Assembly: GCA_022575985.1 (NCBI GenBank)
Contig: JAKSXM010000007.1
Coordinates: forward strand, 17,548,501-17,612,500
Direction: 5' to 3'
DNA: 64,000 nucleotides
Source: Anagrus nilaparvatae
Taxonomy: Eukaryota > Arthropoda > Insecta > Hymenoptera > Mymaridae
A program made the translations under genes and the position numbers. Below, piece by piece: positions 45,488-57,715 of this stretch (within the stretch, counting starts at the first letter, position 1; each line of letters begins with the position of its first letter). The notes beneath the pieces are model-generated. The model saw nothing but the letters and a program-made list of their open reading frames with translations, was not told where the DNA came from and did no database searches.

Positions 45488-46344
45488 TCAGTATTGATAT
45501 ATATTATTTAGTTTATTCAATTATTAATAATATATTTCAGTTCATTTATATTAACTTTATTAATTAAATTTACATGGTTCGCATATTATTATTACTAAAT
45601 TTATACATTATATATTTATCTATTGTAAATGAACTATATTTACAATATTAAATATACTTATTTAGTTTTTATTTACTGAAAATATATTTACTGATTTTGA
45701 ATAACTTTAAATTCATTAAAAGATTTTATTTATATATATTTATTTACTAATTATATATTGTTTAAATTAATCAATTGGCTTTGTAAAACAATAGAGTACT
45801 GTAATAATAAAAATGCTACTTGATTCAACAAAAATATTTTATACGGATCAAATAGATTCAGTGATACATAACTTTTTGTCTAAATTTGATTATATGTAAA
45901 AAGTAATGAAACGTAATCAGTTTTACAATGCCATATAAAATAAAATTTGAAAAGATTATAATTAAAATTTTAAATTTATATTACATAAAACAATAAAATA
46001 GAATAAAATTTGGTTTGAATATTTCAAATAATATCCCTGATAAAAATAAACAGAAACAGAATTTCTAAGACCCACTTTTCTGTCAACAAATTAAAATTTC
46101 GTGAAATCCTGACCTAATATTAGGATTTTTTGGTAAATATTATTGAAATTTTATTTTCATGAATATTTTAAAATATTCCTGAAAGACTGGACAAAAAAAT
46201 GACGTATTTATTAAACTATTTATACGTTTTAATGTTTCTTTTTATTTTTTTGTTTGACATATCAGAAATATCAAAAATTTGTATAAAAAAGGGGAATATG
46301 GTGAAATTTATTCAAATTTTGCAAAAAAATTTAAAAACCGAGAT
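45487..46344 (-). repeat. Inverted copy of block X inside the palindrome
   Basis: Reverse complement of 40134-40989, with few differences. It interrupts the right palindrome arm exactly where the arm changes from diverged to near-identical sequence. Confidence 0.75.
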
Positions 46345-46473
46345 TTTTTCAGATGTAAAGAAATAAAACTTAAAATATTTCAGGAAAAATTGGCTGAATA
46401 AGGTGTTAAGAAAAGGCAGTTAAAAAAAAAAAGTAGCTGATTGAAGCAGAATAATAATAATGAAAAAAGAAAA
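46345..46473 (+). repeat. 130-bp direct duplication, copy A'
   Basis: Second copy of 45359-45487, immediately after the inverted block X and before the near-identical outer arm. Confidence 0.75.
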
Positions 46474-48024
46474 TTCTAAAACAAAATACTGATTTTAAAG
46501 AAAATATAGCAGTAAAAAGGTGAAAATATTAGTACAAGAATGTTTGAAGAACTAGAAAAAAGTGGAAATGGGAGCAATAGGAAGTAAAGAAACAATCAAA
46601 GTAATAGGAAAGAAAAAAGAAGTTTATTAAAAAACTCATGTTTAGCCAGGAAAGAAGTTTTAAAAAAATAGAGAAACAGGAGTGAAAAGTAAATTCAGAG
46701 AACCAGACTGGAGAGACATTAGCAGCAACAGGAAGAAAAGGCAATGAAGGTAAACTAAAGAAAAAGCAGACTATTTAAACATTCATAACCAGCCAGAAAA
46801 GTATTGAAAAATGGGGTATAGATGATTCAAAAAGATGTTCGAAGAACCAGGTGAAAGAGGCAATAGAAGTGTAGGGAAAAAGAGGAAATGAAGATCATAG
46901 GAAAAAGAAGTTTATTGAAAAGTCCATGACTAGCCAGAAACGAGGTATCGAGAAGGAGACATAGATCATTCAAAATGCAATTTGTAGAACCAAGTGAAAG
47001 TGGCAGTAGAAGCAATTGCAAAAAAGAGGAAATCAAGATCCTAGAATGAAAAAGAAGTCTATTGACAAATTCATGACAAGCCAGAAATGAAGTATCGAGA
47101 AGTATCATCATAGATTAGTCAACAATGGATTCGGAGAACCAGGTGAATGAGGCAATAGGAGAAATTGGAAAAAGGGGAAATCAATAAATATAATAGGAAA
47201 GAAAAAGAAGTTTATTGAAAAGTTCATGACCATTCAGAAAAAGTACCCTAAAAGGAGACCTAGATGAGCAGGAACCCCTTTTTCGGAAAATCAGACGACG
47301 GAGTAAAGAAAGAATCCACCAGAAATGGAACCATAAGTAAAATAAAATATTTCAGTATATTAGCATTTTCCTACTAAATAAACTAATTATTGATATTATC
47401 CTTCTAGATAAAATTACAAAAAGTCATTTTTTCAATTTTTCGGAAGTTTTGGTCCATTTTTATTTCTGTTAGTTGAACAAAATTATGAAAATGCATGATT
47501 AAAAAAAAATAATAGTGATGTATTTTTTATGTAAAGTATGAAATAAATTTTTTTCCATAAAATCAAAGTTTAATGATTTTTTATTACTGTTAATTATTAT
47601 TTTTGCTTAAAAAATTTTAAAAAATAGTTAAAAAATAACGATTTTAGCATTAAAAAAGCAGAATCTATTTTATATCCTAGAGCAAAAAGTAGAAGCTGAG
47701 AAGACTATAAAAAAACGTAAAAACGTTGTAAACTATTTTAAATGGTAATAATATGAATTTTAGCAAAAACAAGAAAATATCTGACCAATAGAGAGCAAAA
47801 GGCTTGGAAAAATCATGAAAAAAAAAGACCGGAAAAAAGCTTGGAAATGTTTTGAAAATGCTTGGATTTTTCTTTTTGAAGAAAAAAAAATAGGTTTGGG
47901 AAAAACTCGGAAATGTCTTGGAAAACACTCGTTCCGGCTTATTAGCGAGCTTTATCTGAGTAATTTCCGAGTCATTTCCATGTTGATTTCTGAGACATTT
48001 CCAAGGACTTTTTTTAGACGCGGG

Positions 48025-49296
48025 CTTTAATTTCGGCGATAAATGTAACCTCGTGTGTATTATATATGTGTGTCATGACCGGTAAAATAAAGATGACGAC
48101 GGAAATTTCGAATTATAAACGGTGTAAATTGTTTATAAAAGACAGTGCTATAAAATTAAAGATTGAAAAGAAAATTATTAGTTAATAAGTTGATATTGTA
48201 AAATTTATTTAATAAAAATTATGATTTTTGAGTTTCAAATGAATAAAAAGTACTTCATTTCCACTGTCTTGTATTTAAATCAATAAACATATATTTAGAT
48301 TTTCATAATTTTTTTAAACATAAAAATGAAGAAATGAATATTTTTTAAAGAAAATTAAAATAGTTTTTATAAATCTCAAAAATTTTTGTGCACCGATCGA
48401 CATTTTTTGAGCCTCTAATTTAAATAACTTTAAATGTGTTTTTTTTCGAAACCTGAATTAACCAATTTCGAAAAAGTTGGTACGTTTCATTTTATTTATT
48501 TTATTTATTACGATGTTATGAGAGGTTTCATCTAAATTCTTTAAAATAATTTTATCAATCATGAAAATATTTGGCAAAATAATATGCACGTATAGAAAAA
48601 AAATGTTGTCTATTAATTGTGAATATTTAAGGTATCCACATAAAATTTTATAATCCAGAAATAAATTTTAAAAGTACATGTCCCAATTTCCTATAAAACT
48701 TTAAAAAGTTAAAAAATTTATTTTTATTATTTCCTATTATAAATAGATAATGATACTTTTTTTTTTAACTATTATTTAAAACTTTTAAATTATATATTAG
48801 GATACTTTTTATTTAATCTAAAGAAAATAACGTTTTTATATTTTATATATCGTAAAACTTTAACATAAACGTATTTAATTTACAGAATACTTCGTTTAAT
48901 AGTCTCTAATTTAAACCTTTAAACAAATGCAATAAATAAAAATGAAAAAAAAAAAGATAAAAAAAAATTATCTATACGTACGTTAAATTTGTTTTTCTTT
49001 AATTACATTTCTTTGCCAAAATAGAATAAAAAAACTTTAACAATAGCATAATAATAAAATAGTTTTTGAACTTTTGTATTTGTTATTTAAGTATATTATA
49101 ATATATATAATATAAAAAAAAATTTTTATTGTGAGTTTTAACTTTAAAATTTGGTCATTTTTTATAAATTCATTGAAAGATAAAATTTGCATACTGAATT
49201 TTCTAGAAAATTTAAATTTTCAATCAGATTTTAATTCGACCAAACATATTTTGGAACAGATCTGGAAACCTAAGCATGTATCTATACTAGCCTATA
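48025..49296. other. AT-rich stretch without a recognised gene
   Basis: No coding, RNA or repeat structure was recognised apart from homopolymer tracts. The short frame at 49131-49334 has no recognisable domain. If the methyltransferase gene has an upstream exon within the window, it would lie here or further left, but I cannot point to it. Confidence 0.35.
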
Positions 49297-49443
49297 CAGG
49301 TGCGCACACACGCTATAGGCTACTTAGGCTGTAGCCTACCCTTTCAAGGCATCTTTTTCATAAATATTTTAATTTTTTTCATATATTTTAAAAAATTTAT
49401 CATTATTAGCCTACCCCAGCGCAACTTTCTGTGTGCGCGCCTG
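49297..49443. mobile_element. Small TIR element (MITE) upstream of the host exon
   Basis: Ends CAGGTGCGCACACA and TGTGTGCGCGCCTG are inverted repeats. TAGGCTA / TAGCCTACCC motifs pair further in. The flanks share only CTATA, so a target duplication is not established. The 147-bp element is non-coding. Confidence 0.5.
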
Positions 49444-49923
49444 CTATATAAACTTCACAAATATCACCCCTTGAAAGTTTTTAAAGTAAAAGTACTAAAA
49501 AATTAAGCCCAAACTTTAATTTATCTAATGAAAAATTGAGAAAATATAAAGTTTAAGAAATTAAATACTCATTATATGGTAGCTATATTTAAACTTCCAA
49601 AACTATTTTGCTTTTATTTTAGGGCAGAGTTCTTTTTTTGAGTCTGTATTAAGCCACCACCTTCTAAGCTTAATAATACAATTACTATCTAAAAGTTATT
49701 TATTACAATTATTATTATTTTTTTCCTAATGTATTAATATTCAAAAATCAATCATAGAATTTTCAATACATCACAATTTTCAAATAAACATATTTTTTTC
49801 AAAAAAAAAAAAATGAAGTATGAATAAAAACGTGTTTATATAATGAAAAGTATATATGAATAAAAGCACATAAATAAAAAGAAAGTTCATATTCAATTCA
49901 AAAGAAAAATATTTTTTTTTCAG

Positions 49924-50374
49924 GTTATGAAATCATTTTCATTAGCAATCAATTCAAAAGACTATCTACTCTACAGATTAATAATAATAATAAATAAAAC
50001 ATACATGAGTACAAAACAAAATGAAGAAAACATAAAAAAACTTATTGAAAAACATACAATAATAACAAATAATCATATGACTCCAGAATTAAAATTACAT
50101 TTATTAACAAAAGAATGTAAACTTTATAATGAAAAATACGATAATGAAAGACCAAAATTTTTCAAAGAACCATTTTGGTCAATATATTGGCCTGGTGGAC
50201 AAGCATTAACAAGATACATTATTGATAATGGATTAAGTATTATTGAAGAAAAACGTTGTAAAAATAAAAATCACATTGTCAAAGTATTAGATATTGGTTG
50301 TGGTTGTGGTGCCTCTTCAATTGCTGCTAAAATTATTGGAGCTGATTATGTATTAGCTAACGATATAGATGAAG
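49924..50374 (+). CDS. ETFBKMT: ETF-beta lysine methyltransferase, N-terminal exon
   Basis: An acceptor (T-tract, CAG at 49921-49923) precedes an ATG at 49927 (alternative ATG 50005). The donor GAAG/GTTTGT ends the exon at 50374 in phase 1. The first 30 residues are basic and hydrophobic, plausible as a mitochondrial presequence. Family signatures follow: MTPELKLHLL (51-60), EPFWSIYWPGGQALTRY (81-97), SAM-binding motif I VLDIGCGCGAS (120-130) and ANDID (144-148). Enzymes of this family (METTL20) methylate lysines of the electron-transfer flavoprotein beta subunit in the mitochondrial matrix. The exon covers roughly the first half of the protein. The C-terminal exons, including the usual GDxFYD segment, are not visible downstream in the window. 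Translation past the donor runs quickly to a stop. Confidence 0.85.
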
Positions 50375-50964
50375 GTTTGTATTATATTATATTTTAATGT
50401 AGAAACTTTAAACATTGTTTTCCTATTAAAACTCTTAGACTTTACTTTTATATTATCCATTCTTTCTATACATAAACTTTTTTTATTTTTATTTTTTTTA
50501 AATAGATATCTATCCATTGATTAAGTGCATCGTATCGAAAAGTTTTTTTATAAACTTTTATTCTTTTATGTGTTTTTGCACACAAATAAAACTTTTTCTT
50601 TTTTTTTTCTTAATTCATACAAACTAATTTTCAAATGTTTTTTCAAGTTTATAAATTATTATAATTAATATATTCAGAGTTTCAATTTAAAGGAATATTT
50701 TTTTTGTGAAAAAATTCTTCGTCTGTTAATTTTTCAGGTTTTTACCAATTTTATAGTACTAATTTATAAAACTTTTTTTTGCCTGCCTAAGCTTCGAGCT
50801 TTCGCGCCAAATTTTATGCAAGAATTTTGCGATCAGAGAAGCGAAAATTATTTTCAACAATTTTAAAAATGAAAATTTCATTAAAACACAATAAATTAAA
50901 AAACCAATTTTTTCACTTAGGTATTTTAGTTTCATGTACAGGCGTAGTAAATTCAGAAACTTCG
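50375..50964 (+). other. Presumed start of a large intron
   Basis: Follows the methyltransferase donor site. AT-rich with no coding continuation recognised. The small minus-strand frame 50759-50986 has no recognisable domain. Confidence 0.4.
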
Positions 50965-51374
50965 CAGTAAAAAATAATGAACACAATATTACTACCGTTT
51001 AGTAATTTTATTACAATTTAGTAATATTACTACAAAAATAATAAGTTTACTACAATTCGTAGTAATTTTACTATTTCGTTGTAATAATACTACAAGTGTA
51101 GTAATTTTACTAAAAATTGTAAAAATTTTAATACACTTGTAGTAGATTCCCATAGATACCCACGATAGAGCTGTTTTGGTTGAATATTTAACCAAGTGAT
51201 TGAAAAGCAGCTCTACCTCGGATGTTTGAGAGAAATGTCAATAAATTTTAAATTTACTACAAGTGTAGTAAAATTACTAAAAATTGTAGTAAATTTACTA
51301 TTTTTGTAGTAATATTACTAAATCGTAGTAAAATTACTAAACGGTAGTAATATTGTGTTCATTATTTTTTACTG
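50965..51374. mobile_element. Palindromic MITE, family B copy 1
   Basis: Ends CAGTAAAAAATAATGAACAC and GTGTTCATTATTTTTTACTG are perfect inverted repeats. The arms consist of TAGTAATATTACTAC-type units in mirror order. A unique central segment (about 51145-51235) contains GAGCTGTTTTGGTTGAATA with a matching AAAAGCAGCTC. A shorter copy lies at 55518-55722. Confidence 0.65.
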
Positions 51375-51494
51375 TGCTGTAAATTTTCGATAAAAAATTG
51401 TGAATTTACAACTTTATTCCTGAATTTATCAAACTAACTAAATTTTTCTGGAAAGATCTAGAAATTTCAATATTTTTGGAAAAAAACTTATAAC

Positions 51495-51782
51495 TATTTT
51501 GTATTCACACAACCAACGATCATGGAACATGTTCACGCCTTAACTCAGACTCCCTAATTATTATAAGTCCTAGAACCGTATTTATAATAAATCCCGAAAT
51601 TAAATAAACATGAGCCTAAAGTATTCTAATTTCTTATTCTTATCAGGTCCTGACACCCGTTTCAAATTATTCTAGTCCATTTGACCCCCCCCCCCTTAAA
51701 AACTTCACTTTTTCACCTACTCCTCTACTGTAAGGAACTTTTCTGGGTACTCCTCCCTATGAACATGTTCCATACTAAAATA
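51495..51782 (-). repeat. Dispersed repeat family M, copy 2
   Basis: Begins CACACAACC and CATGGAACATGTT, contains diverged units such as AATTATTCTAGTCCATTTGA, then a C-tract at about 51682-51695. It ends TACTCCTCCCTATGAACATG. Orientation is opposite to 32384-32700. Confidence 0.5.
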
Positions 51783-53079
51783 AAATTAGTTTATAAAAAA
51801 TTTTGTAATAATTTTGAAATTCTTTAAACTTTGATAAAAAAATTTACTTTTTTGAAACCTTTAAAACTAGACCATTGAAAACTGATATATATTTGACTAT
51901 AAAGTCACAAAGGTGTTTAAAATTTTAAACTTTTTCAAACTTTTAAGTCAGTTTTATAAATTGAAATAGTTGTACAGTTTCATCTGATTTTACTCATAAA
52001 GCGATATCAAATTTTCATCTTTGTTTTAACAATTATTTACACCTAAAACAAAAATAAAACTTTAATTACTGATATAAAATATTTTATTGAACTTCCAAAG
52101 TAACATGAGATTTTATATATATATTTGATCCTTTGTCAGACATTAATTCGTTAGCATTCAGTCTAATATACCAAGTTTTTTTTTTATATTAAGCAAAAGG
52201 AAAATAGAAAAAAAATTATAATTAATTGATAAATTTAAGAGCAGCTCAAAAGACTATGTTCCAGTCATCGTACTTTAAATATAAAGTATAGAAAAAAAAG
52301 AAAGTTAGTACGTATACTTTAGAAATATAATTCAATGGACATAGACAAAAAAGTATAAAGTAAAAGACAAAGCATACTTTGGTTATACAAAAAACCTTTT
52401 GTTGGTTTATATTCTAGTTTACGGTTTAGTTTGAGTGGAAGGCGTTACCGTTCAGACGTTAATAGCTGAACATAACTAAACTTTAACATATTATTTACTA
52501 GCATATATTTAAATATTGGTAAAAAGTAATTTACAGATAGAAGAATCAGGTTATGTATGAATTTTTTAGAATTGTTACAATTTTTTTTTTTAATTTACTT
52601 ATATTAAATTACATATTTTAGGAATTTTTAATTAAAAATATAGAAAGAAAAAAAAATTAAGATTAAATGTAGTTGTTAAATTAAATTTGAATTAAAATTT
52701 AATTGACGAATATTTCATTTATATATAAATAATGTTTTCTCAGAAAGCTTCTTCATTAAAGTTTATTGAATTAAATATTATTGAAAAACTTTTTAAATTC
52801 ATAGAAATTCATTATAATTTATCATTAAAAAGCTACTTGTCCGACTTTCCTACTTTCAAAAATGCTAACTACCAAAATTCATATATTCATCTGTCCACAA
52901 AAAAGTTAATTTTTTTATTAAATACTGAAAATAACATCCATTTCCCGCTAGCGAAGCTTTTTATTCTTGTTCAATTGATTCAAAATAATTTAAAAAATTT
53001 TTTTTAATTTTCCAAATATTAATATCATAAAGATTTTTAAATTTTAGTAATTTATTTAAAATTATAAATTTAATTTTTA
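51783..53079. other. AT-rich stretch without a recognised gene
   Basis: A 91-codon frame at 52732-53007 has no recognisable domain, splice context or compositional signal; it may be chance. Nothing else is supported. Confidence 0.35.
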
Positions 53080-53081
53080 TA

Positions 53082-53466
53082 CACTGTAAAAATTAACTTC
53101 CTCATATTAACAAAAAAATTAAAAAATTTTCAAAAAAATTTGTAAATATTCGAAAAAAATCGTAAATTTACTAAATTTAGTATCTTATCGAAAAATTCGA
53201 GAATTCTCGATTTTTTTTTGTTAATTCGCAAGAAAAATTGATAATTTACAATTTTTTTTCGAAATTTTATAAAAAATAGTCGTAAATTTACGAAAAATAA
53301 TTGTGAATTTGCAACTTTTTTCGTAAATGCACAAAAAAAATGGAGAAATCTCGAATTTTTCGATAATATACTAAATTTAGTAAATTTACGATTTTTTCGA
53401 ATATTTACAATTTTTTTTGAAAATTTCTAATTTTTTGTTAATATAAGGAAGTTACTTTTTACAATG
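53082..53466. mobile_element. Palindromic MITE, family A copy 2 (TA target)
   Basis: Starts CACTGTAAAAATTAACTTCC and ends GGAAGTTACTTTTTACAATG, flanked by TA. The interior repeats the family A motifs of 1081-1509 (AATTCGAGAATTCTCGA, GTAAATTTACGAAAAATA) in the same order, with small deletions. Confidence 0.7.
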
Positions 53467-53468
53467 TA

Positions 53469-55517
53469 ATTTTATAATGAATTTAAAAAAAATTAAATAT
53501 TTTTTAATGCTCGATAATAAGGAGAGTAATGCTTATACAATTAATTTTTATAAATTTTTATTTTTTATAATTTAAAAGTTTTTTATCGTTCCTATATAAC
53601 GTGCCTGAAGGCATTCCACTCTACACCTTACACAATTAAACTTTAAATTTCGAACACAGTTACATATTTAAACACTAATCAAGTTACTCTTACTTAATAT
53701 GAATTTAACAATAAAAAGTAATTAAAGTAAGTTATATCTTATTCAGTTCTATTTTGCTGCAGCGTTTAAAATTATTGTACTCAATAAATGCCTTAGTTTA
53801 CAGTTATCTTAATTAGATTTTATAGGAATAATTTTTGTAGGAAAATATGAATGAGATACTATTTGCGTGAAACTATATTTATTGCATTATTTTCATACGT
53901 ATACCATTTAAATGACCTAAATTCGTAAATTAATCCAACGATTGTAACAAAGGGTCTCCAAATAATTGAAGCTAAAATATGATTTTTGTTAAAAACAATT
54001 ACAAAATGGGAAAAATTTAAATCATCGCAGAAATATTGATAGTGCAATAAACATGGAGGGGGGATTCATTTAGATGAAAGTTATCGAGCTTTATCCCAAG
54101 AAATGAAGATATGATGAATATATTGTCAGATGTTTGCTCTCAAATCAATCCCAAGTCTACGAAATAAATAATTTATGATAAGTGTAATGAAAACAGGCTA
54201 AAACTATTCTAGACAAAATGACGGATTGGTATATAATATATTTAAATTAAAACAATGTCTGCGATAGAAAATATCTTATATCAATTCCGATGTGGATTTC
54301 AAATTAAATATAGTAATTTTAAAAATCCTTAATTAATAGAAGAAGAAAAAAACTGTAGCAAATTTTTTCATTTCTTATTCAAAAACATAAAATTATAATT
54401 AAACTAAACATATTTTATATAAGTTCAACGGGGAATACAAACTTACATTTTATTCGCACAGGCACAGTTTGTGATGCTTGTATACTTACGATGTTCATTT
54501 AAATAATTTCTATGTTTTGCATCATACGTATACAACGTTATTATTATGAATTTTTTAATTCATTTTTTTCTGTGGTACTACAATTTTTTTTTTTTTTTAT
54601 TTTTATAATTGATAAAAAAAAAAGAGAATATATTCATATATTAAAAAAAAAACATTTTTATTTTTTAAATATTCATGTGAATTTGTGTATTTATACGAAT
54701 TATTATTTTTTAATTAAATTATTTTGTTTGTGTAAACATGGACCCCTATTTTTTAGTCTCCCTTTTTTGTTGATTAATTAATTTATAAAAATTATTTTCA
54801 GTCAACACAGAATACGAATATAATCGAATATAATATAACATCTATTTTTATTAAAGATGGTTTATTTGCTTACAATAGATATTTTTGGGTTCAAATTTTA
54901 CAAAATTTTTATCCAGTATGTATATTATTTCGTATTCAATCAAACAAAACAAATGTTGAAAAAAAAATCCGGGGGCCGCTGCCGGAATTTTCGCTTGTCG
55001 TTACAAGAATTTCTGACAGCTGATTTTTTTTTTCTTTTAAATGGTTGAAAATGACATAAAATCTAAAGAAAATTCTTTAAAAAAATTTTTTTTTGTTTAA
55101 TAATTTTCTTTGTAAGTACCATCAAGCCGCGGTGCCACGTTTTAAATAAGTAAAATTTTCTTTTAATTTTCCTTACGTTTCAAGACATTTGCTAATCGTT
55201 AAAACAAAATATAAAATTTAGTTGGCAGAATTCCAGTAGCCGCAACCGGAATTTTTATTCAATGTAAGTATCAATCTTGAAAAACTTGAAAAACCTAAAA
55301 ATTTCTATCGTGGTCAACTCGAAAATTTTTGCTAAAAACGGATTTGAATAACCCAAAAAGACAAAAACATTCGTTGAAAAATTTTATGAACCTACCAGAA
55401 ATAAAAGTGACTAAGAAATAAGGGTCATACAATTTTTAAAATTATTTATGAAAATAAAATTATCATGAGAAAAGAAATAGAAAAAGAAAAACAAAAATCG
55501 TAAATATTTTTTTAGTG
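53469..55517. other. AT-rich stretch without a recognised gene
   Basis: No gene is supported. A GC-richer inverted motif (CCGGGGGCCGCTGCCGG) sits at about 54969-54985. The block 55130-55230 resembles 26860-26960. Short frames are unremarkable. Confidence 0.35.
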
Positions 55518-55722
55518 CACAGTAAAAAATAATAAACACAATATTATTACCATTTAGTAATTTTACTATACGATTTAGTAGTATTACTACGAAATTGTAA
55601 AATTAATACTAGTAGTAAAATTACTATAAATTGTATTAAATTTACTATTTTTGTAGTAATATTACTAAATCGTAGTAAAATTAATAATGGTAGTAATATT
55701 GTGTTCATTATTTTTTACTGTG
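55518..55722. mobile_element. Palindromic MITE, family B copy 2
   Basis: Ends CACAGTAAAAAATAATAAAC and TTCATTATTTTTTACTGTG enclose TAGTAATATTACTA-type units in mirror order. It is about 205 bp, lacking the central segment present in 50965-51374. Confidence 0.65.
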
Positions 55723-56795
55723 TATGAATAATTAAAAAAAAAAGAAAACATTAGAATATTAATAAAGAAATTTTATTATAAAAATAAATATATATATTTT
55801 TTTATTACAAAAAAATTTCTTTAGACTTAAGTTAATGAAACCTTATAACTCTACTAAAATATACTTTTTATAATTTACTGCAACTATACAACTGTTGCAA
55901 TTATATTTTTAATTAAATGGGTCATTATATTTATGTAATATAGTCATTTTTTTAATATAAAAAAATTTATACGTATTTATTTGGAAGGGAAACCCAAAAT
56001 TATTGGTGATTTTTGAGCGGCCATCTTTTTAGAGCTGATCATATTCACAAAAAGGGGTTTAAGAATCTAAAATAGTAGACCTAAGAAAATTTCAGATTTC
56101 TTAGTCATGAGCTTGCTCAGTTATATCCATAGAGATCTCTATATGGTTATACCAGATCAAAAATTTTTTTTAATCTTAAATGTTTAATTTTACAAAGCAA
56201 GTTTTACATCAAAACTGGAGGGTTGAGCAGACAACTTTACGTATTTCGCTTCATATATAATTTGCAATTTATTAAAAGCAATATTTTTTATTTTCTTATT
56301 TATTATTACCATAATTTTCTTTTTTTTTCAATATACATTCATGCATATTCAAATATAATTTAATTGAATAAATAAATTAAACACAAAGATTAAAAAAAAA
56401 AAAAAATGCATATTATGAATGAAAGTTTATAAAAATTATTTTTTATATCATAATAAATAATCTTAATTTTACCTTATAAATTCTTAGTTGGTTTTTCATA
56501 AATTTTTTTTGTTCTTCGTAATTTAATTAAGACTAGAAAAAATTCTTATTTAATTACATAATATGCATTTTATATTTGTTTTCTTGTTTCGGAGAAACTT
56601 GTCTGTTGGATAAGAATTTTTTTATAATTTTTTAATATTTATTTAACTAAAAGCCGTCTACTTCTTATTTATTGTTATTATCCAATAACATTATACAGAG
56701 TTAAAATTGAATTTTGAGAAATATTAAATAACTTTTCTTTATTGAGTTTTTTTAAATTCTTAAAAGCTTGTTTTCATTTATTACTTTTCACAGGT
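55723..56795. other. AT-rich stretch without a recognised gene
   Basis: Nothing was recognised beyond homopolymer and AT tracts. Confidence 0.35.
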
Positions 56796-57715
56796 GACTG
56801 GAACATGTTTACTTCCAGCTGAGGACTAGGTATAATACAAATGCTACTCAACATTACAATACAATTTTCTAATTTTATAATTTGTAATTATCACCTTACT
56901 AGCTGTTAAGATTCTAAACCCAAACTATTTTGATTCCCTAAACCTGAATTATTCTAAGTCCCTTAATAGATATTATTCCAAGTCCCTAAATCGATATCAT
57001 TTTAAGTCTATAAACCTGTATTAACATGGAACATGTTTATAGGGAGGGGGTACTTCAGAACTTGAAAATTAAGGGGGGGGGGGGTCTTTGTCCTATTTAA
57101 GGGGGGGGGGGGGTCAATAAGACTTAGAATAATTAGGTAAGTATATATAAATAAATAAAATACTTTTAAAAGACTTTAAAAAATCTGGGCTTAAGGACTT
57201 AGGATAGTACAGGTTTATGGACTTTTAGAATAATATCGATTTAGGGACTTGGAATAATATCGATTAAGGGACTTAGAATATTTCAGGTTTAGGGAATCAA
57301 AATAGTTTGGGTTTAGAATCTTAACAACTAGTAAGGTGATAATTACAAATTACAACAATAGAAAATTGTATTGTAATGTTGAGTAACATTTGTATTATAC
57401 CTAGTCCTCAGCTGGAAGTAAACATTTTCCATGCATTTAGGTTGTGTTTACACAAATCGGTTATAAGTTTTTATCTTAAGTCCTTAAGCTCAGATTTTTC
57501 AAAGTCTCCTAATTAATCTATGTTTCATTTGACCACCCCCCTTAAATAGGATAAATTTGATCACCCCCCTTAAATAGGACAAATTTGACCACCCCCCTTA
57601 AATAGGACATATTTGACCACCCCCCTTATATAGGACAAATTTGACCCCCCCCCCTTAATTTTCAAGTTCTGAAGTACCCCCTCCCTATAAACATGTCCAT
57701 GTTAAAACATATTTA
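56796..57715. repeat. Dispersed repeat family M, nested cluster
   Basis: A minus-orientation copy (56800-57020: ACTTCCAGCTGAGGACTAGG, then AATTATTCTAAGTCCCTTAA units) appears interrupted by a plus-orientation copy (57026-57480: TGGAACATGTTTATAGGGAG to CCTAGTCCTCAGCTGG and the GTGTTTACAC tail). It continues at about 57490-57715 with four copies of CACCCCCCTTAAATAGGACA and CTCCCTATAAACATG. G- and C-tracts of 10-12 bases are included. No coding capacity. Confidence 0.55.

Larger units (their letters stand above)
42244..48024. mobile_element. Giant palindrome, foldback-like
   Basis: The left arm starts CCCGCGTCTAAAAAAAGTCC and the right arm ends with its complement at 48024. Outer arms 42244-43780 and 46488-48024 are collinear mirror images: reading frames at 42340-42591, 43157-43441 and 43524-43739 recur exactly at positions summing to 90268, with identical or near-identical translations. 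Inner arms (about 43790-44642 and 44643-45487) are clearly diverged, for example CTTACAGTAAATATTTCTGA near 44401 against 44861-44883. A 986-bp insertion lies in the right arm. Each outer arm holds four to five tandem units of about 148 bp (landmark AATAAACTTCTTTTTC). Long terminal repeats with internal tandem units resemble foldback elements. No transposase was seen. Confidence 0.7.

Noticed and set aside
42241..48030. Pairs of hydrophobic open frames (for example 42340-42591, 43157-43441 and mirror copies)
   Set aside because: They are AT/pyrimidine-rich tandem units duplicated by the palindrome. No domain, splice or start context was seen.
52732..53007. 91-codon frame as a possible gene
   Set aside because: Composition fits random AT-rich sequence; no domain, splice signal or recognisable homology was seen.
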